A stretch of 64,000 nt of DNA from assembly GCA_949316495.1 (NCBI GenBank), contig OX439004.1, positions 32,742,904 to 32,806,903 of the forward strand, given 5' to 3'. Shown here piece after piece: positions 48,601 through 63,610 of this stretch (within the stretch, counting starts at the first letter, position 1; each line of letters begins with the position of its first letter). This DNA is from Amphiduros pacificus. Its lineage: Eukaryota; Annelida; Polychaeta; Phyllodocida; Hesionidae. Both the position numbers and the translations under genes were made by a program. The notes beneath the pieces were generated by a model, which ran no database searches, was not told the DNA's origin, and was given only the letters and a program-made list of their open reading frames with translations.

Positions 48601-50292
48601 TTTAATTTACAATCTTTGTTCTTTTTGTTCATGCATCTTAAACATGTTCCCTTCAGTTTTATATTATATTATATTGGCGCTTACTATTTGCTGCTATACT
48701 GCTACATTGTCTTCAAAGCGATAAAGCTAAAACTGCCACAAGTACATACAATATTATTTTCAATTTGTTGATATTAATAGCAATGGGTTATATATCTTCC
48801 TTGTCAAATCAATTCATCAGTTTATTGATATTCCTGGTTTGACAATATTCTCTCTGTGCCTTTTCAATGTACCAGCACTCTCATTTTACTCCTGACAAGT
48901 TAGAACAAGGCAGATTTTATAAACTGTCCTAGACTAGTGTTAAAAATGTTTACAGACAGGTTATCCCTGCTAGACTTGGTGGGCAAAAGTTTCTTCTACT
49001 TGTCTCTTCAGCAGAAATTTATGATTTGGCCAAATAAAGGTAGCAAATGTTCATTTATGAACTGGAAAAGTGATGTTTACTAAAATTGATTGCATAACAC
49101 AAATGTTTAAATCAGTGTAATAAATGTATGATGATTTCTATATCCTGCCTCAAGTATAAAAGCTGTTAATTTTAGACAACCTTGGATGATTTTCTATTGT
49201 TATATGTATGAAATGATTATTATGTGTAATGGAGATATCATTATAAAGTATGGATATACAAATCTTATATGTCTCAGGTGTATGTGTGGATCTAAGTTGT
49301 TGACTTTATATTACTTCAACATGAGAGGCAAATGAGGACAGGCAGAATTATGTGCTGTATACACACATATAGGAATATAGAGGAATATATTGAGGGTTAA
49401 AGTCAGTGATGTCTGCAAAATGGCTCATGTCTGTAATAAATATTTATTTGTTAGATGAGAAAGTTATTGAAACTGCATATAGATTCAAATCTTCATGATG
49501 AATACAATAGTAGATAAATCAAATGATATGTTTGTCAGCAGTTCAACAAAGGTTTTGAAGGATTGCTTAAACAAAAAGAAAAGAACACATACATTTCTTG
49601 CATTTCCATATGACATATAAAATCACAATTATTAGATTTTCAATTTGTGCTAAGACATGAGGAGAGTTCCATGACTTGAATTTAAAACTATAATTGTTCT
49701 GGTCCCTATGGGCACCTGCAAGTGCTTCAATCTGACAGGTACCTAGAATAGCCTGTTGGCAAGTTAATGTGGGTTATTTAAGATGGACTTTTGAATTGAG
49801 AATTATAACATCCAGTGGTGTGGTCATTTATGAATTTACACAATAACATTTAGTCAATGATGTTAAATTCTTTTATTAACGGTCATTTGTTTTAATATCA
49901 TACTAGAATATTTCATGCAAATGCACAAAAAAGTTAAATGTTTAAACCATACCAAGTTGACTCTTACAAGATTAATAATACTGCTATCAAAGTTATAGAG
50001 AAAAATAGCAATTGCAGCAATACATTACTGATCTCATACTATCCAAAGCACAACATTTACAAATTCCAATTTTCATGAAGTGCTGAGTTTGACCTTCTTC
50101 ATTGCACAAAAACAATGTACTTAGCTTTTTCGCATAAATGGCGAACTCTGACAGTGACTTATGTTAGTGAAATGTATGTATATTTAGAGAATTTAGAATA
50201 TATTTTTGTGAAAATACTTATTTGAGAGAATTAAGTTTATTGATTTATTTGTGTTGGTATTTGTTAAGAGTTTATTTTTCCGTTTGTTGCTA
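45682..50292. other. SCAI 3' UTR and intergenic DNA
   Basis: Very AT-rich, with candidate poly(A) signals at 46331 and 46348. The 65- to 117-residue open frames here match no family. No supported gene. Confidence 0.5.
46331..46353 (+). terminator. candidate SCAI polyadenylation signals
   Basis: AATAAA occurs at 46331-46336 and again at 46348-46353, about 650 bases after the SCAI stop, in AT-rich DNA; another is at 46672-46677. AATAAA is frequent by chance in such DNA, so the true 3' end is uncertain. Confidence 0.25.
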
Positions 50293-50644
50293 TTAAGAGT
50301 GGCAACGCATGAATTCTGATTCCACCCACCAGCCATCTCCCCACCTTCAAATCTAGCAATAATCAAAAATAAAATAAATTACCTGCTTGCATATGATTCA
50401 GTAAATATTTTGCCTTTTTTGGAACCATATTCATTGCTGCTTTTAAGCAAATCCTGGTATTTCTTATTTAAGATTAGTATAATATTATAATGATATTATC
50501 ATCTCAAAGTTAACAGTTCTAATGAGTATTTTCAGTAATTAATGCTCACTCATAATTTGACAAACAAGTAATTAATATTTCATCCGCTGTCAAAGAGGAG
50601 GTGATTTTGGGGGATTTTTTGAATTCATGGGTAGCGACTCTTAA
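50293..50644. mobile_element. TTAA-bounded MITE, piggyBac-like target site
   Basis: TTAAGAGTGGCAACGCATGA (50293 on) and the complement of 50621-50644 (TTAAGAGTCGCTACCCATGA) form imperfect inverted ends that continue into C-rich inner segments. TTAA lies at both outer edges, the target site used by piggyBac elements. There is no transposase frame. The assignment rests on the TTAA only. Confidence 0.6.
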
Positions 50645-52009
50645 ATTTGGTCTCCAGTCTCATTCATTATCAATATTGATTTAAAAAGAAACTTTGTCCT
50701 GTTTTTCACTGAAGATTAAACAACAAAGTATGCTAAACCCTGAATGGTGTATTATGCCATATGTTCTGTACTGTTTTTATGGGGAGATATTTCTTCGCTT
50801 ACATGTGCTCAATCTGATAAAAAAAGTCCAATATTTCACACATGATTGAAAAAAAATACACAGAATGAATGTAAATACCTGAATGCTAATGAAAGTATGG
50901 AATTATTTTGCTGTGCATGATTAGTAACTTAAACATTTTAACATGGCATCCTATTGTTAGAATGAAATTATACCAGAACTGTAAATTTGACCATTGACAA
51001 CAAACAGATTGGCTTCAAGGCTGTAGTTGTCTTTTCTTTGGTAATATAAACACCCTATAACCAAATAACCCTTTTATAATAAAATTACAACTTATATGTC
51101 CTATTTTACAATCATGATAAAGGAAATATTTGTGACTTACCGTGTCAAGTGAAAAGGCTTGACTGTAAACCATTTGTCAGCTGATTTGCTGTTAACTTGA
51201 TTAAATTTTACAAAAATATTAGATGAAGTACAAATAAACTAACATCAAATATGTTCAGTTTTTAATGATAATTTGATTCAATGAAATATTAGAAAGGTAA
51301 ATTAAGATCATTTTTCTTGGATATTGATGAAATGGTTTACAGTTGTGCCCTTGTTTTCTCCATCTTACCAGCCACTGATCTGTGTGCAAATTGTATAAAA
51401 CTGCTTCAAGGAGACGAATGTATCCCAAACCATAGTCCCAGTAAGCTGGTAGCTTAACTATAGATTGCTTAGATATTTACAAGTTAGATTTATGTATATT
51501 CCAAATAAAGTTTTTATATTCATGTTTTACATTAACTGAATTTGTTTTGTTTTGAATAATTATTAAAAGCTCAGGGCCAATTGCACCAAGAACAAAAGCT
51601 GAATTTCAAATCAATCTGTTTACATTCATCATTACCAATAGTCGTAAAATGCGTTATCAGGAAATATTTGTTCACTGTGCATACCAAGATATATATTGCA
51701 AAATACCTTTAGTAATATAAACAAAAGTTTCAGTTCCACCCTGCTGCAAAAAAATCAACATAATTGTAATATTCAGAAACTCTCTCACAAAGGAGACAGG
51801 ATAAACTCTGCATGTCTGTTGTTTTTGGGATTTATAAAATGGCAACAGAAAGTAATCTTTTAAACAACCATCATATCACAGACATCTTATTCTTTTGAAA
51901 GCTTGTTTTTGAAATATATAAAATAACTAAATACAGACAAGTCCAAAATGCATTTCATTGTGGTGATCTTATATTGGTCAGCATTTCTCTTTAACTGCTT
52001 GTCATGTTT

Positions 52010-52549
52010 TTAACGTGTCCACACAATTACTATAATGGCTCAGGATTGGGAATTGAAGTTATCTGTGAGGGAGATAAGAAAGGCTGGCATCCTGGCACCG
52101 GAAGTTGTTTATTTTGGCTTACTGTACAATTTCAGTGAAGAAGGCAACTGATTTGCAAGAATCTAGGTTAAACTATATACAAAAAATATTGATGCATATT
52201 GAGAACCATGTTATTTATCTGCTACATAATATGGCATACTTTACTTTTATATATACAGCCCTATTCTAGTCAGTTTGCAATTATATCAATATATTTATAT
52301 ATTATATATCTCATTGAAATAAAAGCAATTGGTCAACACTTACAAGTTTTTTTTATATTTATCATCAGTCCCGTTCCTATTGGCATAGACCTTAAGGTTA
52401 TGAAAAGGGTTCACAAGGAATGAGGGTAGGGGGGGGGGGACCTTGCATGCATTGGTCATGCAAGTGTCAAGTTTATAAATCAGGAAGTGCTTTAAGAACC
52501 ATTCTAATTGAGCTTCACTTTAATTATAGTAATGGTGTGGACACGTTAA
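52010..52549. mobile_element. second TTAA-bounded TIR element
   Basis: TTAACGTGTCCACACAATTA (52010 on, continuing CTATAAT) is matched in inverse at 52523-52549 with a single mismatch over 27 bases. TTAA at each edge again allows a piggyBac-like duplication. The interior is AT-rich and non-coding. Confidence 0.7.
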
Positions 52550-53049
52550 ATTATATTTGAAAATTATTTTAAATATCTCTGATAATACAGAACATCGGGA
52601 ATCTGAAAAACTGAGATCGTGCCAAAATTGTTTGATCAATGCAATATCAATTCTCTCTTCTGTCTGAAGGGATGAAAGCTGAAATCACAACCTTTGATGA
52701 GATCACTTTCATTCCATGCCGGAATAAAGTTGCTATTATTTATTTAAATTATGGATATTTCTGTTTTGTACCAATCAATCCTTTTTTTTTGGTTTGCAGA
52801 CAGCGCATGCAATTGAATTTGTAATTTCCATCACATGGATATCGCTTTGACGTTGAACTGCAAATTTGTTCAGTTTTTATTCATTAAACTAATTCCCAAT
52901 TGTTGTTTGGTATTATAATTATAATGTATAAAAAATAAATATACATATTTGCCTTTACTAAAATACTTTGCAAATGTATTTCTTTTGAAAAACCAACAAA
53001 AGAATTTTTTCATTTCCCGGAATTCTTTATTTTGGACAGACCGATCTGT

Positions 53050-53232
53050 GCATGGAAATGGTGTATTTGAAAGCTGAACCGGATTAACCTTTTAGGCACG
53101 GGCCTCAGCTAGTGAAATTGTATCATCAGTTCAATTTCGGCATGGTCGGGATCGAACCCACGACCTTTAAATCACCACAGAGGAACTAGTGCTAATCAGC
53201 TGGCGATCTAACCAACTGCGCCGCGGCCCATG
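53050..53232 (-). repeat. tRNA-derived SINE-like copy
   Basis: On the - strand it begins GGGCCGCGGCGCAGTTGGTT and has a B-box-like GGTTCGATCCC, with about 50 bases between them, then a non-tRNA body of roughly 80 bases. The A box includes GCGCAGTTGGTTAG. The long variable region and the following body favour a SINE over a functional tRNA gene. Confidence 0.65.
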
Positions 53233-54499
53233 GCCTTCCCTCACGCTTGTTCCTCACGTCAACGTTTCACCTTCGGATATAGATATGTATGGCCTTCTGA
53301 GGGGAAATGCACATTATGCTTGACTCATATCCCGGTGAAGGTCTTGTGTAACTTGATAAGCGAGTGTTTATGCTTAATTGGCATTAATTAATCTTGATTT
53401 GATCGGCTCTCTTTATCAATCAGAGGAAAATAATTATATTCAATCTTGAAGAGAATAAGAGAATATGCCTGGCTTTGGAGGTGAAACACTGGAGTAAGGA
53501 GCAACAATTAAAGGTCAATTGTGAGTGCATTTACATGTATTGGATTGACAGCAAAATCTTTTGTTATAGTGGTAGCCAAAACGTACGGAAACCAAAATGG
53601 CTGAAAGTTGGTCGAAAATTGTCTCTAAATATCTCTGAAGGGCCATACTTGATGACATGCCTTATCTGGTCTAAAATTGGGACGAATAAAACACTTAAAC
53701 TGATTGTATTGCATAAATATAAGCGATTTGTTTTCATTGTTTTCTCTAAATCATTGCACAGCTTTTCTCTATAACTTTGTGTCACGATATATTACATTTA
53801 AGATACATGTGAGGATATATTACATGTAAGAAAGAATCTCTATCTTACAACTTTTGTTTTTAACCCTGTGCTTTATTAATGGTAAATGGAATCGTCACAT
53901 GACTATGTTTACTGTATAAAGAACGTTCCCTTATACCAGTTATCCTATATTTTCTTATTGAAATGATAGAAACTCACATCATTAATACCGATAGGTAAAC
54001 AATGTCACAGTGACATTCCACCTTCCAACCACTGTGATCTTTAACGGTTGATTTCGTGCATTGCATGTACAGGACAGGACATTCATATCAGACAGAAAGG
54101 TCAAGTGTTTGAATTTCATACATTCAATAATCACTGTGACATCATGACTAAATACATCTTTTAAGTTTTCTGTCCATGACTCGAGTGTCTATGCTCCATG
54201 GAAAATGAAGGTCAATTGACCTCTCACTGTTCTGTGGTTGACGCTTGTAATTTTTGTTTTTGAGACAAAGACCTCCCCATATTTATTTAAAGGTGGGATG
54301 TTTATGAATCTCTATGGAAGAATAGAATTCAAGTATCATTTCTTGCAATACAGAGAAGAGACATTTAATATATCTCTGTAAAGAGGCAATCACAAATATA
54401 GCAACAGCTTCGACTATAAGTTGCAATTTCATCACGTGCATCATCCATCAGAAAAGTTCTAACTTTCCATAAACTTGGCAAACTAGAGTATTACTGTCT

Positions 54500-55200
54500 G
54501 TGATTCTTCGTAATGAGCGAGTGGTTAGGAACAAAACCGCATCAGTTCACGCCGTGTTGACCCCTCGATGAGCTGCTGCCTGGAAAACGTGCAGTATTTT
54601 ATTCCCTCCTTTATCACGATTTGGCGCCATTTTCCCAGCATCTTGCTTCCTAAATGAGCGCAGTTAGAGACCCGCTTTTCAAGAGAGACAATTAGAAACT
54701 TCATCAGTGGTGTTTCCGCAGAATTGTCGCCCACTTTGAGCGCTCATTAGCCAGTAATTACCAAACAATGAACACATTTACATATTTGTCAAGAATTTAG
54801 GAAGCGGAAATGGAGCGTGAAAAATGATCAGTAGGCACATTTTTGACTTGTAATGAGGATCCTCAGAAAGCAACCAATTTATGAATACGAATGATGCCCC
54901 CGAGCTATCTCCAATAAATCACAGCATATTTGTAAGGATGCGTTAATACGCAACTAATGCGCTAAATGAAGAACAACTCTTTTGCCTAGTTTTCAAGTGG
55001 GACTATCCTGTTAATCTCGGCCGATCGCAGGAAAGGGGGAAATCATTAGCGTTGCTCCCATATAAGGAGATCAGGAACTCTGTAATAACGACCAGAAAGC
55101 TCGCCCTCAATGTGTTATGCATAATTTCACGCAGATATGGACACTGAAAATGTGACAATTTGATGGCAGCACCATAGCTTTGCCCATCATTATGGCACTG
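54500..55200. promoter_or_regulatory. candidate enhancer cluster upstream of the Bari-like gene
   Basis: Non-coding, noticeably less AT-rich than the surrounding intergenic DNA, with CATTAG, TAATTA, CTAATGCG, TTTATGAATAC and AATCATTAGC sites close together. Such texture is typical of developmental enhancers; no alignment is available to confirm it. Confidence 0.35.
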
Positions 55201-55789
55201 TATCTGTTTTCTATCACTGCTACGTTGGGGTCTCTCGATGCTGATTTTTCCTGGGACAACTGTGACCTTTAAAGTTCACCTTTACAACCGTGAAATGTCA
55301 TACCCGCGAAAAATTATCTCTTTGAAAATATAAAAATGATCACCAAATAATTAGTTTTTTGGAAAAAATGGTATAATTGCAATGCTGGAGAGGGTAAAAA
55401 ATACATGTCTTCTCATTAGAGATTAAATAGAATTTGTTTATGATATTCATGTATACTTTAACTATGTCTTCATTTTCAACTATATCTATTGGTGTTCTCC
55501 ATATCGTTTGTCTTTAGACTTTCAAATAATTATGTAGCAATTGAAAACAAAAAAAAAGAAATGGAAGGAATGAGGATGAACATATTATGATTCTATATTC
55601 AATATTGCATGGCATGTGCGTAGATTTGTGTTACTTTTTATCTGTTAAATCTGAAATTATTCATTTCATGAAATAATCCTAAAAAAGTGATAATCACTGT
55701 CTCAACAAATGTCTATACATCTTTTTTTTAGGATCCATATAACCTCACACTTTCCAATTTAGCACCATTCCTTCGGTTACTTTAAAAGT

Positions 55790-56215
55790 GTTAAATTTAT
55801 TTTCAGTTTATTCCCTGGCAGTATCTTGGCTGTGTAAAAAGGTCCCCAATTACCGCTATCAGACAAGGTGCGGGGCACACTTCGAGTCAATTTACCAACC
55901 AAACTTGATTTTTGCCAGCAACTTTTTTTTCACTGGCATGTCTGTTATTGAGTGGAGGGTGGTGAATGGCTCTCAATGTAGGATGTGCGATGCACACAAA
56001 ATGGGCCCCAAATGTTACCTCTCTGTGCCAAGATTGTGGACAAAAAGGTGGGATTTTTGCCCGGGGAAGATTTAGACTAATCAGAGCTCTCAAATAGGCT
56101 GTGATGGGCTCTTCATTACGCCACTGTGGCGATTTCACGCTCGGATACGTAGCAAATCAACACGCAGTCAGGCTCCCGAACAGCGTGAAGTGCGGGCAGA
56201 TGCAAGACACCGCAA
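55790..56215. promoter_or_regulatory. candidate regulatory block
   Basis: A mixed-composition stretch with CAATTACCG, TTATTGAGTGG and CTAATCAGAG, bounded by AT-rich DNA. Short open frames on both strands here (95 and 83 residues) resemble no family I know. Confidence 0.3.
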
Positions 56216-56395
56216 ATTTTCAACCTTGTGTTTTTACTGATATCAAAATTGTTATGATTTTTAAAAAATGATATAGACATTTTATAATGTCAACATGTTC
56301 CAATAAAAACGCGTTTTAATCGTGTCATTTGTTGATCACAAGCAAAATATACAAGTAGAGAAAGGTCACAGATAGCAAAGTTGTCTCTGCGAATT

Positions 56396-56760
56396 CAGAC
56401 ATATTACAAGTTATTTTGTTTGAAATTCATCTTGCTTTTCTTGTGGGCAATTCGACATTACCGCTTTTGTGTGATTCTATAGTTGCCGCTATGGAGTGAT
56501 TATCTCGTTGCTCCTTCTGTCCGTGTTTTTGTGTTAATGACAGGTATTTCTTATCATAAAACCTAGCACATTGTTGCAGATTATCAGAGATGGAGAAGTT
56601 ATCCATTTTATTACAGACATATTATAAGCTAGCTAGAAATTCGTCTTGCCTTTTTTGCGGGCTTTTTTGATTACCGCTTTTGTGTGATTCCGCTATTGAG
56701 TGATCATCTCCCTATGCTACTCCCAGTATTTTTGTGTTAATGATTGGTATTTGCTTTGGG
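56396..56760. repeat. diverged tandem duplication of about 150 bp
   Basis: CAGACATATTA, TCTTGCTTTTCTTG, ATTACCGCTTTTGTGTGATT and TTTTTGTGTTAATGA occur in order at 56396-56557 and again at 56614-56760 with moderate divergence. No coding potential. Confidence 0.75.
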
Positions 56761-57001
56761 TATACATTTTTTATCGATGGACCATATTAATTTTCGGGAA
56801 ATTATGTATTTGATATTAATGATTACAAGCCAATTTGCGAATTTACCGTGGCGATTGGGTGTATTCGGCGCCCTCTTGACCTCCTGAACGTACAAATATG
56901 AAAACTAGGTGAGTTATTCAGATATGACTCAATATTGTTGTGTGATTGGGAGAACATCAATTGGATCTACGTAGGAAGACATATCTCATGAGATTTCTTG
57001 G

Positions 57002-57645
57002 GAGATTTGCTGTGACAATAGGACACATGAGATTTGTTGTGACCATGACACATGCGATATGCTGTGACCATGACACATGAGATATGCTGTGACCATCACA
57101 CATGAGATATGCTGTGACCATCACACATGAGATATGCTGTGACCATCACACATGAGATATGCTGCAATGACACATGTAATTTGCCGTGATCATGACATAT
57201 GCGATTTGCTGTGATAATGACACATGGGATATGCTGTGATAATGACACATGCGATTTGTTGTGACCATGACACATGGGATATGCTGTAACCATGACAGGT
57301 GAGATATGCTGTGACCATCACACATGAGATATGCTGTGACCATCACACATGCGATATGCTGTGACCATCACACATGAGATATGCTGCAATGACACATGTA
57401 ATTTGCCGTGCCCATGACATATGCGATTTGTTGTGACCATGACACATGGGATATGCTGTGACCATGACAGATGAGATATGCTGTGACCATGACACATGGG
57501 ATATGCTGTGACCATCACACATGAGATATGCTGTGACCATCACACATGAGATATGCTGTGACCATCACACATGAGATATGCTGTGACCATCACACATGAG
57601 ATATGCTGTGTCCATGACACATGAGATTTGATGTGACAATGAAGC
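57002..57645. repeat. minisatellite, about 25-bp unit, about 25 copies
   Basis: Units read GAGATATGCTGTGACCATCA then CACAT, with ATTTGC and CATGACA variants. The block GATATGCTGCAATGACACAT followed by GTAATTTGCCGTG recurs near 57150 and 57378. Apparent reading frames on the - strand are repeat by-products. Confidence 0.95.
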
Positions 57646-58479
57646 ATGATAAATCCAACATTATCCTGCGCTTGTTTCTGCTTTGCACACAATATGCCTG
57701 TACATATCCCATTCCTAGCTTCAGGAAACGTACCGGAAGGCTCCTCATTAAAGATGTCATGAGTCTTGTTGTGCGCATGCCCAGCGGAAGATCAAATACA
57801 CATATTTCCGGTTACATTGTGATGTCAATATCATTATGGACAATGCATTTCGTGAGATTTCGTGGGACCTTTGTGATGCCAAAAAGTCATAATAATAAAG
57901 CATTTCTTCATAACCTATTTCATCGCCATACGTATTCCTCTTTATCATTAATGAAAGTAGCATGTTATAACAAATTATTGCAACTTCGAAAGTTTTTATC
58001 TGATCACTTATGACAAAGATGCACTGCCGTATATCACTCCCCTTTTTCAAAATTCAGGGAATAATTTAGTGTCTTTTGAGTGATGGGGGTAAACTATGGT
58101 ATCTAACCACCACCTGTGCATGAGATGATTTGAACTTTCTTGTAGCATATACAACAGATAACTTACAATTACCTTTTTTTGTACCTCTTTTTATCTCACC
58201 TTGTCTCGTTTTACCTCAACTGATGGTCAAGACGCCCAAAAGACGGTAACATTTTCATAAAAAGAATTCCTTTCATCCAATTGCAAGCAAAAACCTTTCA
58301 CCTGTTGACTGAAATGGAGAGGGACGTTAGCAATCAATCATCTCTGAATTCATGTCGGATATGTATCGTAAATGTTGTGAAGAAATTGCCCCCCTTTGAC
58401 GAAAAATGAGATATGCATATGGAGAGCATCTTAGTTCATGTCATAATCATAGAGATATTTGCTTTGATTATGGTGTGTT

Positions 58480-59150
58480 ATTTATTTGTGGCCCCAGCAG
58501 GAGAAAGCAGCCAGTGGAGCTTAGAAGCCGTGTGTGGCCTCAATCCTCTTCTCATTAGCGATAATTTCAGGGTACTTGAAATGTAATATTGTTTATTTAA
58601 ATGTTAGCCAATTACTAGACATTAGGCCACGATTGTTGAACCGTGGGGCATGCGCATCACCAAAGCGAGGCTGAACAAGTCACGTGGAAAATCATGGTGT
58701 TTCCATATTCATAAGATCTTGATATCGGAAATTTGAGTTAATGAAAGCGTAAAAAGCCGAGATATTGGTGAAATTTGGTGGTATTGACTGACGCGTGGTG
58801 ACTTTGGCTCACAGAGAAGCCCACCCGCCGCTACTTTATGTGTGTTCTTAATGAAATTAATTGAGCAGACAAGCGCGTAAACTCTGACTGAACAAAGATG
58901 GCGCGTGGTTATCATTTATGACGGGAACAGGAGTTACAAAAATGCCCCCATTACCGCGGGCTACTGATGAAAACATTTTCCCGCCCACCGGTGTCAAATG
59001 GAGCGTGGTAAATGCCAATCAGGGCCGGGGAATTGGTGCCAGCGAGGAGACAGTCATGGCGACAATAAGTTCTCACTCAAGGTCCATGTTTAAGGCTACC
59101 CGACCCGTTGACATTGTGCATAAAGTGAGCAAGATGAAAATGAAATAGTT
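58480..59150. promoter_or_regulatory. candidate enhancer block 1.4-2 kb upstream of the Bari-like gene
   Basis: Less AT-rich non-coding DNA with TCTCATTAGCGATAATTT, CCAATTACTAGACATTAGG, GAAATTAATTGAGC and GTTATCATTTATGACGG sites, plus CATGCGCAT and CACGTG motifs. A 76-residue open frame (58918-59148) overlaps it but lacks any recognisable family or codon signal. Confidence 0.4.
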
Positions 59151-60106
59151 TCATATTTCCCTCTCACAAGCCTTTTCATTCAAAAGTATTATATTCTAAC
59201 TGTTTTGAATTTTAGAATAAATGGATTTTTAGCGGCACATCGACGCATTAACTTAATTCAGTGCCATTAAAGTATGTATTAAAAACTATTTTAACTATAT
59301 GGAGGAATGGTAAGTGTAAACACAAACAATAAACAATGACGTTGCAATAGCACTTAACAATAAAACTGAGTAAATTAGTTACAAGGAAATAACTATAAAT
59401 CACACTATTGTTGTATTTGTAGATTCTTTTTTCGATGTATTATCTAGAATATTTGTTTATTTATTTTTTATTATTTTATTTTGTTCCTTTACAAACTCTC
59501 ATCGTTTCTGAGTTCTCGCGCATTTTAATTTTTTTGGGGTATCAGATTTTAACTAAAACGTACCAAACTACTCAGCAAAGTACCGTTTTCTATGGGCTCC
59601 AAAAAGCCAAAATGGGGTCTAACCTAAATTCTGAAAAAGATGATTTTGAAAGAGACCCTGGTTTCCTAGAACAATAGAAAGCTTATATGTTCAGTTTCAC
59701 CGAATGTGGCTAATATCCAACACCAATTACACCTCTGATATTGGGGTTTGATAATGCGTATAAGATGAAAATGTATTTTTCTTTGCCAAAACATACCAGC
59801 TAGATATTTATAAATCAGCATTATTCTTTTCAATCACTAAATCTACAAAAATCAAGTGAGAGGGGTGGCAGTAAAAATTCATTCAATGGAAGATGGGATT
59901 CGGAGCTGGTCTGTCTGAGTATGCGCGGAGAGATATCTCGCTGCCACAGTTGCCAGTCGCCCCTAAGCGCCAACCGTGGGTCGGCCCTTATGCCCATCCC
60001 CTCATTCCATAATTAATATATTTACCTTTCTAATTTGTGCTCAATTTGGAGTAGGATACAGCCACGGGGTACGAATAAATATACAATTAAAGGGGTGTGA
60101 TGTTAA

Positions 60107-60145
60107 TATAAAAGCGGCCCGTTATCAAAGAACCGTGGGCAGTCG
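60107..60145 (+). promoter_or_regulatory. candidate TATA promoter of the Bari-like gene
   Basis: TATAAAAG at 60107-60114 is followed about 30 bases later by GGGCAGTCGC, an initiator-like site (A at 60141). The arrangement would give a 5' UTR of about 400 nt before the ATG at 60541. The stretch from about 59880 to 60260 is also less AT-rich than its surroundings. Position and motif support it, but no transcript evidence is visible. Confidence 0.45.
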
Positions 60146-60540
60146 CACGAGCGTCTCTGGTGGCAGCGGGAAAATAGCCAAACTTTTGCAGGCGGTCTCT
60201 CAGCGTTCACTGTCGGATCTCTGCCTAAATATTTACGTTTGTCCATCGTTTTGATCAGACTTGGTCTAACATATGCTCACAGCGAGAGGTGACCACCGTT
60301 TGTGTATAGAAGACACGGGGAAAGTTGTCATAGGTGATGCAACCAACAATAATTGTTATATACTTGATATGTAATTGCGGATGATTATCGCCTTTGAGAG
60401 AAACTAACCACACAAACGAAACAGTTTGTGAGAAGATCCAATATGTAAAGGAACCTCCTCTCACACGTGGACAAATAAGACATAGAAACGAAACGAAATT
60501 GAAATTGAAACAGATTTGCAATCTCAATTAAACAGCAGAC

Positions 60541-63610
<3,070 letters not shown>

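Noticed and set aside
53140-53232. Possible tRNA gene on the - strand
   Set aside because: Good boxes but too long between them for a standard tRNA and continuous with a SINE-like body.
4019-57645. CRISPR-like regular repeats
   Set aside because: All arrays are head-to-tail tandem repeats without unique spacers, in eukaryotic intron-bearing DNA.
57096-58013. Open frames of 62-130 residues in and beside the 25-bp array
   Set aside because: Repeat-derived on the - strand; the 130-residue + frame starts within the array and shows no family resemblance.
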